A stretch of DNA of 32,193 nt from Verrucomicrobiaceae bacterium (GTDB taxonomy: Bacteria; Verrucomicrobiota; Verrucomicrobiia; Chthoniobacterales; Terrimicrobiaceae), in NCBI GenBank assembly GCA_007280915.1, contig QYQL01000061.1, positions 1 through 32,193 of the forward strand, read 5' to 3'. Shown here one piece after another: positions 15,124 through 23,266 of the stretch. The first letter of the stretch is position 1. The number at the start of each line of letters is the position of its first letter. The notes under the pieces are model-generated. The model worked only from the letters and a program-made list of their open reading frames with translations. It did not search any database and was not told where the DNA came from. Made by a program: the position numbers and the translations under genes.

Positions 15124-15426
15124 CTACCCCAACACCCACCGCGCGTAGGCCTCGTGAACACACGAAGGTTCAAAAGAAATGACTTCGGGCACGTCGTAAG
15201 GGTGAATCTCGACAAGGCGTTTGATGAAAACGTCTTCGCTGTCCGCAGCAATTTTGAAAAGGACGACAACCTCCGCGCTGTCCTCGATATTTTCCTTCCA
15301 TCGATAAATCGAGCGGGCTCCGGGCAAAACGGTTCCGCACGCGGCAAGATTTTCCGAGACCAGCGTGCGAACAACCTGCGCGGCGGTTTCCTGATCGGAG
15401 AATGTGGTGAGAACGACCCGGATCAT
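15124..15426 (-). CDS. cutA: Divalent-cation tolerance protein CutA
   Basis: CutA is a small trimeric PII-like protein tied to copper and divalent-cation tolerance, with an unclear molecular role. The 100-residue protein contains the family's ENLAACGTVLPGARSIYRWK (about 25-44), VVVLFKIA, HPYDVPEVI and C-terminal YARWVLG. It lacks a signal peptide and so is cytoplasmic. Its ATG overlaps the mnmA stop as ATGA. The longer open frame upstream runs inside mnmA in another frame and is discounted. Confidence 0.93.
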   Translation of the reverse strand: MIRVVLTTFSDQETAAQVVRTLVSENLAACGTVLPGARSIYRWKENIEDSAEVVVLFKIAADSEDVFIKRLVEIHPYDVPEVISFEPSCVHEAYARWVLG

Positions 15427-16514
15427 ACGGCCTCCTTCTTTCGAACAATCCAGCCCCCGCCCACGACACGGTCGCCGTCGTAGAATACGGCCGCCTGGCC
15501 GGGAGTGACGGCGCGTTGCGGCTCGTCGAGGACCACACGAGCGCGGCCGTCGGGCAGGGCTTCGATCATCGCCGGTGTGCCGGGGTGGGCATAGCGGATT
15601 TTTGCCGTCACTCTGAGCGGCCGCGAGGGTTCGCCACCATGCCAACTCGCCCGGTCCACTTCGAAAGCAGCGCGCACAAGGTCATCTTCGTCCCCGACGA
15701 TAACCCGCGATGTTTCGGGGTCGATATCGACGACATATCTCGGCTTGGGCGATCCCCCGGGAAGCCCCTTTCGCTGCCCGATCGTGAACATCTCGATACC
15801 CTCGTGATCCCCGAGGAAGGTTCCCTGCAGATCATAGATTCCGCCACAATGAAACTCCCCCTCTCCCAGATGCCCGCGAAGAAAGGCCTTGTAGTCGTTT
15901 CCGGGCACAAAACAAATCTCCTGGCTGTCCACCTTGTCGGCGACCTTGAGTCCCAATTCACGGGCGATTTCCCGGATTTCGGGTTTGGTCATTCCGCCCA
16001 GCGGAGTCAGAGCGTGGCAGAGTTGGTCCTGACTGAGACTGAACAAAAAATACGACTGGTCCTTGCGGGAATCCGTCCCCTTGCGCAGGACGGCGTGGTC
16101 CGCGTGATGATCAATGATTGCGTAGTGGCCGGTGGCAATGAAGTCAGCCCCGAGCGAGCGAGCCTTCGTCCGAAGGTTGCCGAATTTCAAATGCTCGTTG
16201 CACATCACGCACGGGTTCGGGGTGCGGCCGGCACGGTATTCCGACGCAAAATACCCGATCACGATCTTTTCAAAATTGTCCGACTCGTCCACGACGTAGT
16301 GGGGGATTCCAAGCTTGTGGGCAACCCCGCGCGCATCGGAGATCGCGGTGGGGCCGCAGCATTTGTCCTCTGCCCGTGAGATGCAGTCCTGCGGCCAGAC
16401 CTTCATCGTTACGCCGATGACATCCCATCCGTCGCGTTGGAGCAACCAGGCGGTCACGCTGGAGTCCACCCCACCGCTCATCCCAAGCACCACGCGTCTT
16501 CCGTTTCCCTTCAT
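15423..16514 (-). CDS. mnmA: tRNA-specific 2-thiouridylase MnmA
   Basis: MnmA makes 2-thiouridine at U34 of tRNA-Lys, -Glu and -Gln, using ATP and sulfur relayed from a desulfurase. The 363-residue protein has the PP-loop GMSGGVDSSV (11-20), the first catalytic Cys in TPNPCVMCNEHLKFG (C102), ATGHYA (127-132), and the second Cys in DSQEICFVPG (C201). IGQRKGLPGG and a C-terminal beta-barrel follow. Length and motifs are normal. It starts 50 bases after the peroxiredoxin gene and overlaps cutA at its end, giving a three-gene minus-strand group. Confidence 0.96.
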   Translation of the reverse strand: MKGNGRRVVLGMSGGVDSSVTAWLLQRDGWDVIGVTMKVWPQDCISRAEDKCCGPTAISDARGVAHKLGIPHYVVDESDNFEKIVIGYFASEYRAGRTPNPCVMCNEHLKFGNLRTKARSLGADFIATGHYAIIDHHADHAVLRKGTDSRKDQSYFLFSLSQDQLCHALTPLGGMTKPEIREIARELGLKVADKVDSQEICFVPGNDYKAFLRGHLGEGEFHCGGIYDLQGTFLGDHEGIEMFTIGQRKGLPGGSPKPRYVVDIDPETSRVIVGDEDDLVRAAFEVDRASWHGGEPSRPLRVTAKIRYAHPGTPAMIEALPDGRARVVLDEPQRAVTPGQAAVFYDGDRVVGGGWIVRKKEAV

Positions 16515-16564
16515 GGCGCGGACTATATGCGGGTAGATTCCCGCGTCAAACCCGCTGGAGCCGG

Positions 16565-17071
16565 TTATTTGATGGAATCCAGGGCGGCCTGAACTTCGGC
16601 GGCGTGCTCCTTGGTCTTTGCCTTGGGCGAAATCCAGACAACCTTCCCGTCTTTGATCAGAAACGACTGGCGGCTGCTGATGGGGAGACCCATCATTCCG
16701 GGAACCCCGAATGCCTCGGCAACTTTGCCGTCCTTGTCGGCGATCAGAGTGAACGGAAGCTTGTATTTTTCCTGGAATTTTTTCTGCGCCTCCGGGGTGT
16801 CCCGGCTGACACCGAGGATCTGGAGATTTTCCCCATGGAGATCGGCGAAGGAATCACGGAGCGAGCAGGCTTGGGCGGTGCAGCCCGGCGTGTCGGCCTT
16901 CGGATAAAAATAAACCAACGTCGTTCCCTTGGCATAGACGTCATGGAAACCGACGGACACTCCGTCCTGGTCAGGTGCGGTGATCTGGGGAGCGGGAGCT
17001 CCAACTTCAAGTGCGCTGAGACGGGCGGCAAAGAGGGAAAACATGATCAATACGGTTGCACGGAATGGCAT
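16565..17071 (-). CDS. Exported PrxQ/BCP-type peroxiredoxin
   Basis: This thiol peroxidase reduces hydrogen and organic peroxides. The 168-residue protein has a probable signal peptide (MPFRATVLIMFSLFAARLSA), so it would act in the periplasm or at the membrane. PrxQ is more often cytoplasmic. The peroxidatic Cys is C64 in ADTPGCTAQACSLRD. C69 five residues later is the resolving Cys of the atypical 2-Cys PrxQ type. IPGMMGLPISSRQSFLIKDGKV-like sequence near the C-terminus is normal for the family. The ATG at 17071 is chosen because it begins the signal; one at 17113 is also in frame. It is divergent from a TPR membrane protein. Confidence 0.88.
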   Translation of the reverse strand: MPFRATVLIMFSLFAARLSALEVGAPAPQITAPDQDGVSVGFHDVYAKGTTLVYFYPKADTPGCTAQACSLRDSFADLHGENLQILGVSRDTPEAQKKFQEKYKLPFTLIADKDGKVAEAFGVPGMMGLPISSRQSFLIKDGKVVWISPKAKTKEHAAEVQAALDSIK

Positions 17072-17113
17072 CCGGAGACCATATTCCGAACCTGCCACCC
17101 CGCAACCGATCAT

Positions 17114-18442
17114 TTGAAGAAACCCTCAATCATCTCCGCAGCCGTTGCGGTCGGATTCTTTCAGGCCCTGCCGAAAGCATTTGACCTTGCCGATGCGATC
17201 ACCGCCACGGGCCGTGGACCTCTGGGAGGGTCCTGGACCGACCGGCTTGTGTCGCTGGCCGCCCGGACCGGGAACTGGGGATTCACGGAAATGGTCCACG
17301 CAGCAGCATCCGGCATCCCTTGGATTTTGGGATTCCTTGTGCTATTTTTTCTTGCGGAACGAACTCCGGGCGGATGGAAAAAACTGGGCTTTGCCATGGT
17401 CTGGACTTGCTGGATCGCGGTATCGGTAACCGGCATCTGGAGCGGATGGAAGGTCTGGCAGAACCGGGTGAAAAATCCGCAGCTCCTGGCACCAATCGCT
17501 CTGGTGGAGAAAGCGACCGAACACTCCCGGCGGATTTTTGTCAATCCGTCGGCCCTGATATCAGTTGCCGCGGTGGGTCCGACCCTCATCGACTCCACTT
17601 CGTCCCCTGTCGAACTGGCAATCCTTGTTCAATCCCCGACAAAATGGAGAGCCGAGCACCGCAAGAATCCGTTTTCGGCCGTTCTCCTCGCCGGCAACCT
17701 GACCGAGGCGAAACCGTTGATACGGCACCTGCTCGACTCGCCGGATTGGCATCTCGCCTGCGTAGACAATCAGGGGATTCTTTTTCTCCCCGGCAAACAA
17801 CCTGACCAGCTCGAATCCGAGATCCCTCTCTTCAAATCTCCGCAGGAACGGGCGACCTACCTTTCACAGTATGCCATCTGCCTCGACGCCGCCGGACAAA
17901 AAAACGCTGCCAACGAGCGCATGGATGAGGCCCTTGAGATTTCGGAAAATGATTTTCCGATTCTAGTGCGCGCCGCCTCGCTGGCTGCGTTCCAAGGCCG
18001 GTGGGAGCGGGCGCGATTGCTGGCAGTCAAGGCCGACAGGGCCCGACCGGGCAGCTTTGAAGCAGAATATCTGCTCGCCTGGTCACTCCTGGAAACGCGG
18101 GCCTTCGGAAAGGCGTTCGATCTCACCTCCCGGCTCGCACGAAGCCATCCGCAGGATCCCACCATCCTCATGCTTCATGCACGCGCCTCGCGTGCCTCAA
18201 AAGATTTCACGACCGAGACAGCCACCTTGGAGCAACTCCTTCATCTGGCCCGCAACGACCCCGCCTCCACGAGCCGAATCCACCTTTTCCTCGGTCAATC
18301 GTGGGCTCAGCGCGGCTTTCCCGACCAGGCGATGGCCCACTACAAACTTGCTTTGGACGGCGACCTGAACCCGGCGGAGACCCGGGATATCCGCGAGGCG
18401 ATGAAAACGATCGAGGAAAAGCGGCTGAAAACCGGACTATGA
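17114..18442 (+). CDS. Membrane protein with C-terminal TPR repeats
   Basis: This roughly 442-residue protein has two or three hydrophobic segments near the N-terminus (about 5-20, 69-82 and 91-111). A middle domain without recognised motif follows. The C-terminal 200 residues of paired helices (for example YAICLDAAGQKNAANERMDEAL and FLGQSWAQRGFPDQAMAHYK in pieces) are characteristic of TPR repeats, usually protein-interaction scaffolds. The start is uncertain: no ATG precedes 17291, so a TTG at 17114, 42 bases from the divergent peroxiredoxin ATG, is used, without a clear ribosome-binding site. The function is unknown. Starting at 17291 would lose the first segment. Confidence 0.65.
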   Translation: MKKPSIISAAVAVGFFQALPKAFDLADAITATGRGPLGGSWTDRLVSLAARTGNWGFTEMVHAAASGIPWILGFLVLFFLAERTPGGWKKLGFAMVWTCWIAVSVTGIWSGWKVWQNRVKNPQLLAPIALVEKATEHSRRIFVNPSALISVAAVGPTLIDSTSSPVELAILVQSPTKWRAEHRKNPFSAVLLAGNLTEAKPLIRHLLDSPDWHLACVDNQGILFLPGKQPDQLESEIPLFKSPQERATYLSQYAICLDAAGQKNAANERMDEALEISENDFPILVRAASLAAFQGRWERARLLAVKADRARPGSFEAEYLLAWSLLETRAFGKAFDLTSRLARSHPQDPTILMLHARASRASKDFTTETATLEQLLHLARNDPASTSRIHLFLGQSWAQRGFPDQAMAHYKLALDGDLNPAETRDIREAMKTIEEKRLKTGL

Positions 18443-18492
18443 AGCTTTAAAATAGCGCGATCGCGATATGAAAAGGTTCTAGAGGAGGTGTC

Positions 18493-19734
18493 TCACTTCC
18501 AATCCAGCGCATGCAGTCGCGCGGCGGCTTCCAGCGCATTCGCCCGGCTGTTGAACGCCGAAATACGGAAATAGCCTTCCCCGGCAGGTCCGAACCCGCT
18601 GCCCGGAGTGACAACCACATTGGCCTCTCCAAGAACCTTGTCGAAGATCTCCCAGCTTGACATGCCCTGCGGTCCGCGGACCCAGATGTAAGGGGCATTG
18701 GTGCCACCGTAAACCGCCAGCCCGCAACTCCGGGCCGCTTCGAGCAAAATGGAAGCGTTCTCCATGTAATGCCCGATCAGGGACTGGACCTCCGCTTTCC
18801 CATCCGATGAGTAGAGGGCCTCTGCGGCGCGCTGGGTCACGTATCCGACCCCGTTGAACTTCGTGCTGAAACGGCGGTTCCAGAGCGGATGCAGGGGAGC
18901 CTTTTCTCCGGAGGATGTGGCGCAGGAAAGTTCCTTCGGCACGACGGTAAACGCGCACCTCACGCCGGTGAATCCGCCGTTTTTTGAAAAACTGCGGAAT
19001 TCGATCGCACACTTTCCGGCGCCGGGAATCTCGTAAATCGAGTGGGGAATGGCGGGATCTTTGATGTAGGCCTCGTATGCGGCGTCGAAAAGAATCACCG
19101 CGTCGTTCGCGAGCGCATAATCGACCCATGCAGCAAGCTGTTCGCGGGTGGCAGTGGCTCCCGTCGGATTGTTCGGGTAGCAGAGGTAGATGAGATCTAC
19201 CTTTTCTTCTGGCACCGCCGCCACAAACCCGTTCTCCGCATTACAGGGCAGATACACGAGCCCTTCGTAGAGTCCTGAGTCGTTCCCCTTGCCGGTGTGC
19301 CCGGCCATGACATTCGTGTCCACATAGACCGGATAAACCGGATCCATCACCGCGATCCGGTTGTCATGACCGAAGATGTCCAGAATGTTCCCGCAGTCGC
19401 ACTTCGACCCGTCAGAGACAAAAATCTCGTCATCCGCGACTTCGATCCCCCGCGAGCGATATTCGTTTTCCGCGATGGCATGGCGCAGGAATTCATACCC
19501 CTGCTCGGGGCCGTAGCCGTGAAACGATTCGCGGGCGCCCATCTCATCCACCGCCCTGTGCATCGCTGCACGGACCGATGCGGGCAGCGGCTCGGTGACG
19601 TCGCCAATCCCGCAGCGGATCAGGCGCGCGGCACCGGCGGGGTTGGCATCGGCGAACGCTTTGACCCTGCGGTTGATCTCCGGGAAAAGGTAGCCGGCTT
19701 TAAGCTTGAGATAGTTGGAATTGAGTCGGGCCAT
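18493..19734 (-). CDS. dapL: LL-diaminopimelate aminotransferase DapL
   Basis: DapL converts tetrahydrodipicolinate to LL-diaminopimelate in one PLP-dependent step. This bypasses the succinyl or acetyl routes and supplies lysine and peptidoglycan precursors. The 413-residue protein has [10 protein letters not shown] (42-51), [12 protein letters not shown] (72-83), [13 protein letters not shown] (105-117), YPNNPTG (186-192) and the PLP lysine K251 in [11 protein letters not shown]. This form is known from plants, Chlamydia, Verrucomicrobium and some others, and is the best taxonomic clue here. The ATG at 19734 is chosen, since an upstream in-frame extension would run through a terminator and the sodA gene. 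Confidence 0.95.
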   Translation of the reverse strand: MARLNSNYLKLKAGYLFPEINRRVKAFADANPAGAARLIRCGIGDVTEPLPASVRAAMHRAVDEMGARESFHGYGPEQGYEFLRHAIAENEYRSRGIEVADDEIFVSDGSKCDCGNILDIFGHDNRIAVMDPVYPVYVDTNVMAGHTGKGNDSGLYEGLVYLPCNAENGFVAAVPEEKVDLIYLCYPNNPTGATATREQLAAWVDYALANDAVILFDAAYEAYIKDPAIPHSIYEIPGAGKCAIEFRSFSKNGGFTGVRCAFTVVPKELSCATSSGEKAPLHPLWNRRFSTKFNGVGYVTQRAAEALYSSDGKAEVQSLIGHYMENASILLEAARSCGLAVYGGTNAPYIWVRGPQGMSSWEIFDKVLGEANVVVTPGSGFGPAGEGYFRISAFNSRANALEAAARLHALDWK

Positions 19735-19737
19735 GGG

Positions 19738-19776
19738 AAAAAGAAAACGCCCGGCACGATGGCACCGGGCGTTTCC
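19738..19776 (-). terminator. Intrinsic terminator of the sodA transcript
   Basis: A 10-bp perfect stem, AAACGCCCGG/CCGGGCGTTT (19745-19754 and 19765-19774) with a 10-base loop, is followed on the minus strand by TTTTCTTTTT. It lies just past the sodA stop and ends a few bases before the dapL start codon, so dapL needs its own promoter or read-through. Confidence 0.88.
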
Positions 19777-19790
19777 TGAGTGAAGCCTTT

Positions 19791-20420
19791 TTAAGAGATC
19801 GCCTTGTCGTAGTTTTTCTGAGCGGCCGCCCAGGAGACGGTATTCCACCAGGCCTTGAGGTAATCCGCCCGGCGGTTCTGGTAGTTCAGATAATAGGAGT
19901 GCTCCCACACGTCGCATCCGATGATTGGGGTGCCCGGGCACTCGGCAACACCCTTCATGAGCGGGTTGTCCTGGTTGGGAGTCGAGCAGATGCAGAGCGA
20001 TTTGTCGGCCTTCACGCAGAGCCAGACCCAGCCGCTGCCGAAACGTCCGAGGCCGGCGGCTTCAAATTTTGCCTGAAAATCCGCGAAGCTGCCGAAGGAT
20101 TTTTCGATGGCTGCGACGAGCGACCCAGCCGGAGCCCCCCCGGCGTCCGGCCCCATGAGTGTCCAGAAAAAGCTGTGATTCCAGTGTCCGCCGCCGTTGT
20201 TGCGGACAGCCCCCCGGATGGCCTCCGGGACAGACGACAGATCTCCGATGAGGGAATCAAGCGTCTTCGCCGCGAGTTCGGGCGCACTCTCCAGTGCCTT
20301 GTTGAGGTTCGCCACGTAGGTCGCATGATGTTTGTCGTGATGGATCTCCATCGTGCGGGCGTCGATGTTCGGTTCAAGTGCCGTGGCGGCGTAGGGAAGT
20401 GCGGGTAATTCGAATGGCAT
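19791..20420 (-). CDS. sodA: Superoxide dismutase, Mn/Fe type (Mn-like)
   Basis: This cytoplasmic enzyme dismutates superoxide to oxygen and peroxide. The 209-residue protein has the four metal ligands: H27 in [10 protein letters not shown]82 in [10 protein letters not shown], and D170 and H174 in [21 protein letters not shown] and [11 protein letters not shown] resemble the Mn-type rather than the Fe-type enzyme, though metal choice cannot be settled from sequence. No signal peptide is present. It ends at a strong terminator and is divergent from the PAS histidine kinase gene across about 150 bases that probably hold both promoters. Confidence 0.95.
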   Translation of the reverse strand: MPFELPALPYAATALEPNIDARTMEIHHDKHHATYVANLNKALESAPELAAKTLDSLIGDLSSVPEAIRGAVRNNGGGHWNHSFFWTLMGPDAGGAPAGSLVAAIEKSFGSFADFQAKFEAAGLGRFGSGWVWLCVKADKSLCICSTPNQDNPLMKGVAECPGTPIIGCDVWEHSYYLNYQNRRADYLKAWWNTVSWAAAQKNYDKAIS

Positions 20421-20572
20421 AAGTTATTGTGGTTTGCTATCGGCAAGCTAGTTCGCTCCGGACTGCTTTCAAGTGCGATATTGGAGAAATTTAAAACTTT
20501 CCTCGCGATCGCCGCCGGTGGTGTTCCAAAGCAGGTTGAGATTTCCGTGAATCCCATGCAGACTCACGTGGC

Positions 20573-21757
20573 ATGACAAAGGGCTTTCTGGACAAACTGA
20601 TCGAGCGGGTCCGCCTGGTCCAACCCGGCGAGGTCCAGAATTACCTCGTCGAGATCGCCCGGGAGAAAGGATTTTTGGAGACGATCTTCAACACGATCCT
20701 TGAAGGGGTCATTGTCACCGATCCGAAGGGGCGCATCATATACCTCAACCGCGCGGCCTGCGGATTCTTCGGCATCGAAGCGGACAAAAACATCGGGCGT
20801 CCACTGGGAGAAGTTGTCCGCGGACTGGATTGGGACGCGCTGAATGGTCCGGGAGGCGAAACAGTCAACCGCGACCTCGAGGTTTTTTATCCCGAGAACC
20901 GTTTTCTGAATTTTTATGTCGTCCCACTGATGAGCGATGGGTCCGATGGCGGGAAGCCCGAGATCGCGGGAGGGGCCATCATCCTGCGCGACATCACGCA
21001 GAGCCGCCGCGCCACGCAGGAGACGATCGAAAGCGAAAGGTTCTCCGCGCTGACGCTCCTTGCGGCCGGGGTCGCCCACGAGATCGGAAACCCTCTCAAC
21101 TCGCTCGACATCCACCTGCAGCTCATGCAGCGGCAAATTCGCAAACTGCCGGCCAAGTCCAGGCCGGCCCTGGAGCAATCCGTCTCGGTGGCGCGGGGTG
21201 AGGTCGCGAGGCTGGATCACATCATCACCCAGTTTCTCCGGGCAATCCGCCCTCAGCCACTCGATCTCAGCCCGGCGAATATCAACACCATCGTCGAGGA
21301 AACGCTCTCATTCCTCGCGGTGGAAATCGAAAACCGTGATGTGCTTGTTGAAACGGAGCTCGACAGGAATCTCCCGCCTCTCAACCTCGACAGGGATCAG
21401 ATCAAGCAGGCGTTCTACAATGTCAGCCGCAACGCGTTCCAGGCGATGAACTCGGGTGGTATCCTGCGCATCCGCACCTATCCGGACGAGTCCCACGTCA
21501 ATATCTCCTTCGCCGACACCGGGGGCGGCATTTCACCCGAGCACATCTCGCGGATCTTCGAGCCGTATTTCACGACAAAATCCGGAGGCAACGGCCTGGG
21601 GTTGCTGATCGTTCGCAGGATCGTCCGCGCCCATGGCGGCGAGGTCGTGATCGAGAGCGCGCCCGGGCGCGGTCTCACCCTCACAATCCGCCTTCCGCGT
21701 GCGGACCGCAGGGTCCGGTTTTTGAAGCAGGGGAACCCTTCGCCAGAATCCGACTGA
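20573..21757 (+). CDS. Soluble PAS-domain sensor histidine kinase (NtrB-like)
   Basis: This 394-residue cytoplasmic histidine kinase has no membrane span. A PAS domain occupies about 34-150 (FNTILEGVIVTDPKGRIIYL is its start). HisKA has phospho-accepting H169 in GVAHEIGNPLNSL. The ATPase domain has N-box N287 (SRNAFQAM), G1 FADTGGGI (313-320, D315), F-box FEPYFTTK and G2 GNGLGLLIV (339-347). The layout resembles NtrB and related one-component-coupled kinases, but no response regulator gene is adjacent. It overlaps the following TSUP permease gene as TGATG, implying translational coupling. The signal and partner regulator are unknown. Confidence 0.92.
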   Translation: MTKGFLDKLIERVRLVQPGEVQNYLVEIAREKGFLETIFNTILEGVIVTDPKGRIIYLNRAACGFFGIEADKNIGRPLGEVVRGLDWDALNGPGGETVNRDLEVFYPENRFLNFYVVPLMSDGSDGGKPEIAGGAIILRDITQSRRATQETIESERFSALTLLAAGVAHEIGNPLNSLDIHLQLMQRQIRKLPAKSRPALEQSVSVARGEVARLDHIITQFLRAIRPQPLDLSPANINTIVEETLSFLAVEIENRDVLVETELDRNLPPLNLDRDQIKQAFYNVSRNAFQAMNSGGILRIRTYPDESHVNISFADTGGGISPEHISRIFEPYFTTKSGGNGLGLLIVRRIVRAHGGEVVIESAPGRGLTLTIRLPRADRRVRFLKQGNPSPESD

Positions 21758-22536
21758 TGCCCGGCACCTGGGAAATCGCAATCCTCTTCGCAACCGCGTG
21801 CCTCGCGGGCGCGATGAATTCCGTCGCCGGCGGGGGAACCATCCTCACATTTCCCGCGCTTCTGGCGTTTGGCATGCCTTCGATTCAAGCCAATGCGACC
21901 AGCACGCTGGCATTGCTCGTGGGAATCGCCGGAAGCCTTTATGGCTACCGGACCCACCTGCCCGCCGCACAGCGATGGCTCAAGACTTTCGCCCCGGTCA
22001 GCATCGCCGGCGGATTGCTCGGCGCATGGCTCCTCACGCGCACGAACGAGAGGTTTTTCGACCAACTGGTCCCCTTTCTGATCCTCTTCGCCACGGTTTT
22101 GTTTCTTGCAAATAACCTGATCCGGCATCTGGCGGGGATCGAGTCCGCATCGTTGGGGGGATCCGCCGCAGGAACTCTGGGCGCGGTGGCCCTGCAGTTC
22201 GGGGTTGCGGTCTACGGAGGGTATTTCGGTGCGGGCATCGGCATTCTCATGCTGGCCACCATGGGCCTGCTCGGCCTGCACCACATCCACGAGATGAATG
22301 CCATCAAGACGATTCTCGCCGCCCTGATCAACGTCGTCGCCACCGCCTACTTCATCCTCTCCGGACTCATCGTCTGGCCCCAGGCACTCATCATGACCGC
22401 CGGGGCGACGATCGGCTATTTTCTGGGCTCCCACTTCGCCCAGAAAATCCCCCAGGACCATGTCCGGAAACTCGTCGGTGTCATCGGCATCTCGCTTTCG
22501 GCCGTCTTTTTCTGGCGGGAATTTTTTTCGCGCTGA
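21757..22536 (+). CDS. TSUP/TauE-SafE family membrane transporter
   Basis: This 259-residue inner-membrane protein has about eight hydrophobic segments. The family's N-terminal motif AGAMNSVAGGGTILTFPALL (about 18-37) and the repeated half with GGYFGAGIGILMLATMGLLG (about 154-173) are visible. TSUP proteins export or import sulfite, sulfoacetate, sulfonates and other organic anions; the substrate here is unknown. The start ATG lies in the stop of the histidine kinase gene, an uncommon pairing that suggests shared regulation. It converges on deoC with ten bases between stops. Confidence 0.92.
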   Translation: MPGTWEIAILFATACLAGAMNSVAGGGTILTFPALLAFGMPSIQANATSTLALLVGIAGSLYGYRTHLPAAQRWLKTFAPVSIAGGLLGAWLLTRTNERFFDQLVPFLILFATVLFLANNLIRHLAGIESASLGGSAAGTLGAVALQFGVAVYGGYFGAGIGILMLATMGLLGLHHIHEMNAIKTILAALINVVATAYFILSGLIVWPQALIMTAGATIGYFLGSHFAQKIPQDHVRKLVGVIGISLSAVFFWREFFSR

Positions 22537-22546
22537 CGGAGCGCGA

Positions 22547-23260
22547 TCAGCCGGCCTGAAGTTCGCCGAGGATGGCGAGAGTGCTGCTTGTGCCGATACG
22601 CGTGCATCCGAGTGCGAGCACGCGCCTTGCACGCTCCAAATCACGCACTCCTCCCGAGGCCTTCACCCCGACATGAGGAGGAGAATGACGGCGCATCAAC
22701 ATCAGATCGTGATCCGTTGCCCCGTGCTGGTCGTAGCCTCCGTCCTTCCCTTTCACAAATGCGAACCCAGTTGAGGTTTTGACGAAATCCACCGCCAGCT
22801 CCCCGCAGAGTTCACACAACCGGATCTTGTGATCGTCGTCCGCAAGATAATCGGTCTCGAAGATCACCTTCAAAATCCCCTTGTGCCCACGGACGACCTC
22901 AAGCGATTCCAAAATGTCGCGGCGGATGAATTCCCAGTCGTTGGAAAGGACTTTGGCCGCATTAACGACCATGTCGATTTCCCGGGCTCCATCCTGCAGG
23001 GCGAGCCGGGCCTCGAGGGCTTTGACCTCAGGAAGCTGCCCGCCATGAGGGAATCCGACAACCGTGCAAACCGCTGTCCCGCCGCAAACCTCCGCCGCCA
23101 TCCGGACGGCATGCGGACGCACACAGACACTGGCGATCGGAACATCCCGGACCGACTCCAGAGCGGACCGGGTTTCGGAATCCGTGAGGGTGGGAGCAAG
23201 GACCGCGTGGTCGATGGTCCCGAGAATGGCAACGGCTTCTGCGTCGAGTGGTTTATTCAT
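22547..23260 (-). CDS. deoC: Deoxyribose-phosphate aldolase DeoC
   Basis: This cytoplasmic class I aldolase splits 2-deoxyribose 5-phosphate to glyceraldehyde 3-phosphate and acetaldehyde in deoxynucleoside breakdown. The 237-residue protein has REIDMVVN (93-100) with D96, the Schiff-base lysine K161 in DFVKTSTGF, and the proton-relay K200 in GVKASGGVRD. KVIFETDYL replaces the more usual IIET form. It lies six bases after the exported TPR gene and is likely the last gene of the uvrA-led run. Other nucleoside-catabolism genes are not present. Confidence 0.94.
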   Translation of the reverse strand: MNKPLDAEAVAILGTIDHAVLAPTLTDSETRSALESVRDVPIASVCVRPHAVRMAAEVCGGTAVCTVVGFPHGGQLPEVKALEARLALQDGAREIDMVVNAAKVLSNDWEFIRRDILESLEVVRGHKGILKVIFETDYLADDDHKIRLCELCGELAVDFVKTSTGFAFVKGKDGGYDQHGATDHDLMLMRRHSPPHVGVKASGGVRDLERARRVLALGCTRIGTSSTLAILGELQAG

Positions 23261-23266
23261 AAGATA

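Noticed and set aside
18452..18469. Palindrome around CGCGATCGCG between the TPR gene and dapL
   Set aside because: It has no room for a loop in the perfect core, so a stable terminator hairpin is unlikely despite a short T-run on the minus strand.
21478..22644. 388-residue minus-strand open frame
   Set aside because: It is opposite the histidine kinase end and TSUP gene and is rich in Gly, Asp and Gln. It has no motif.
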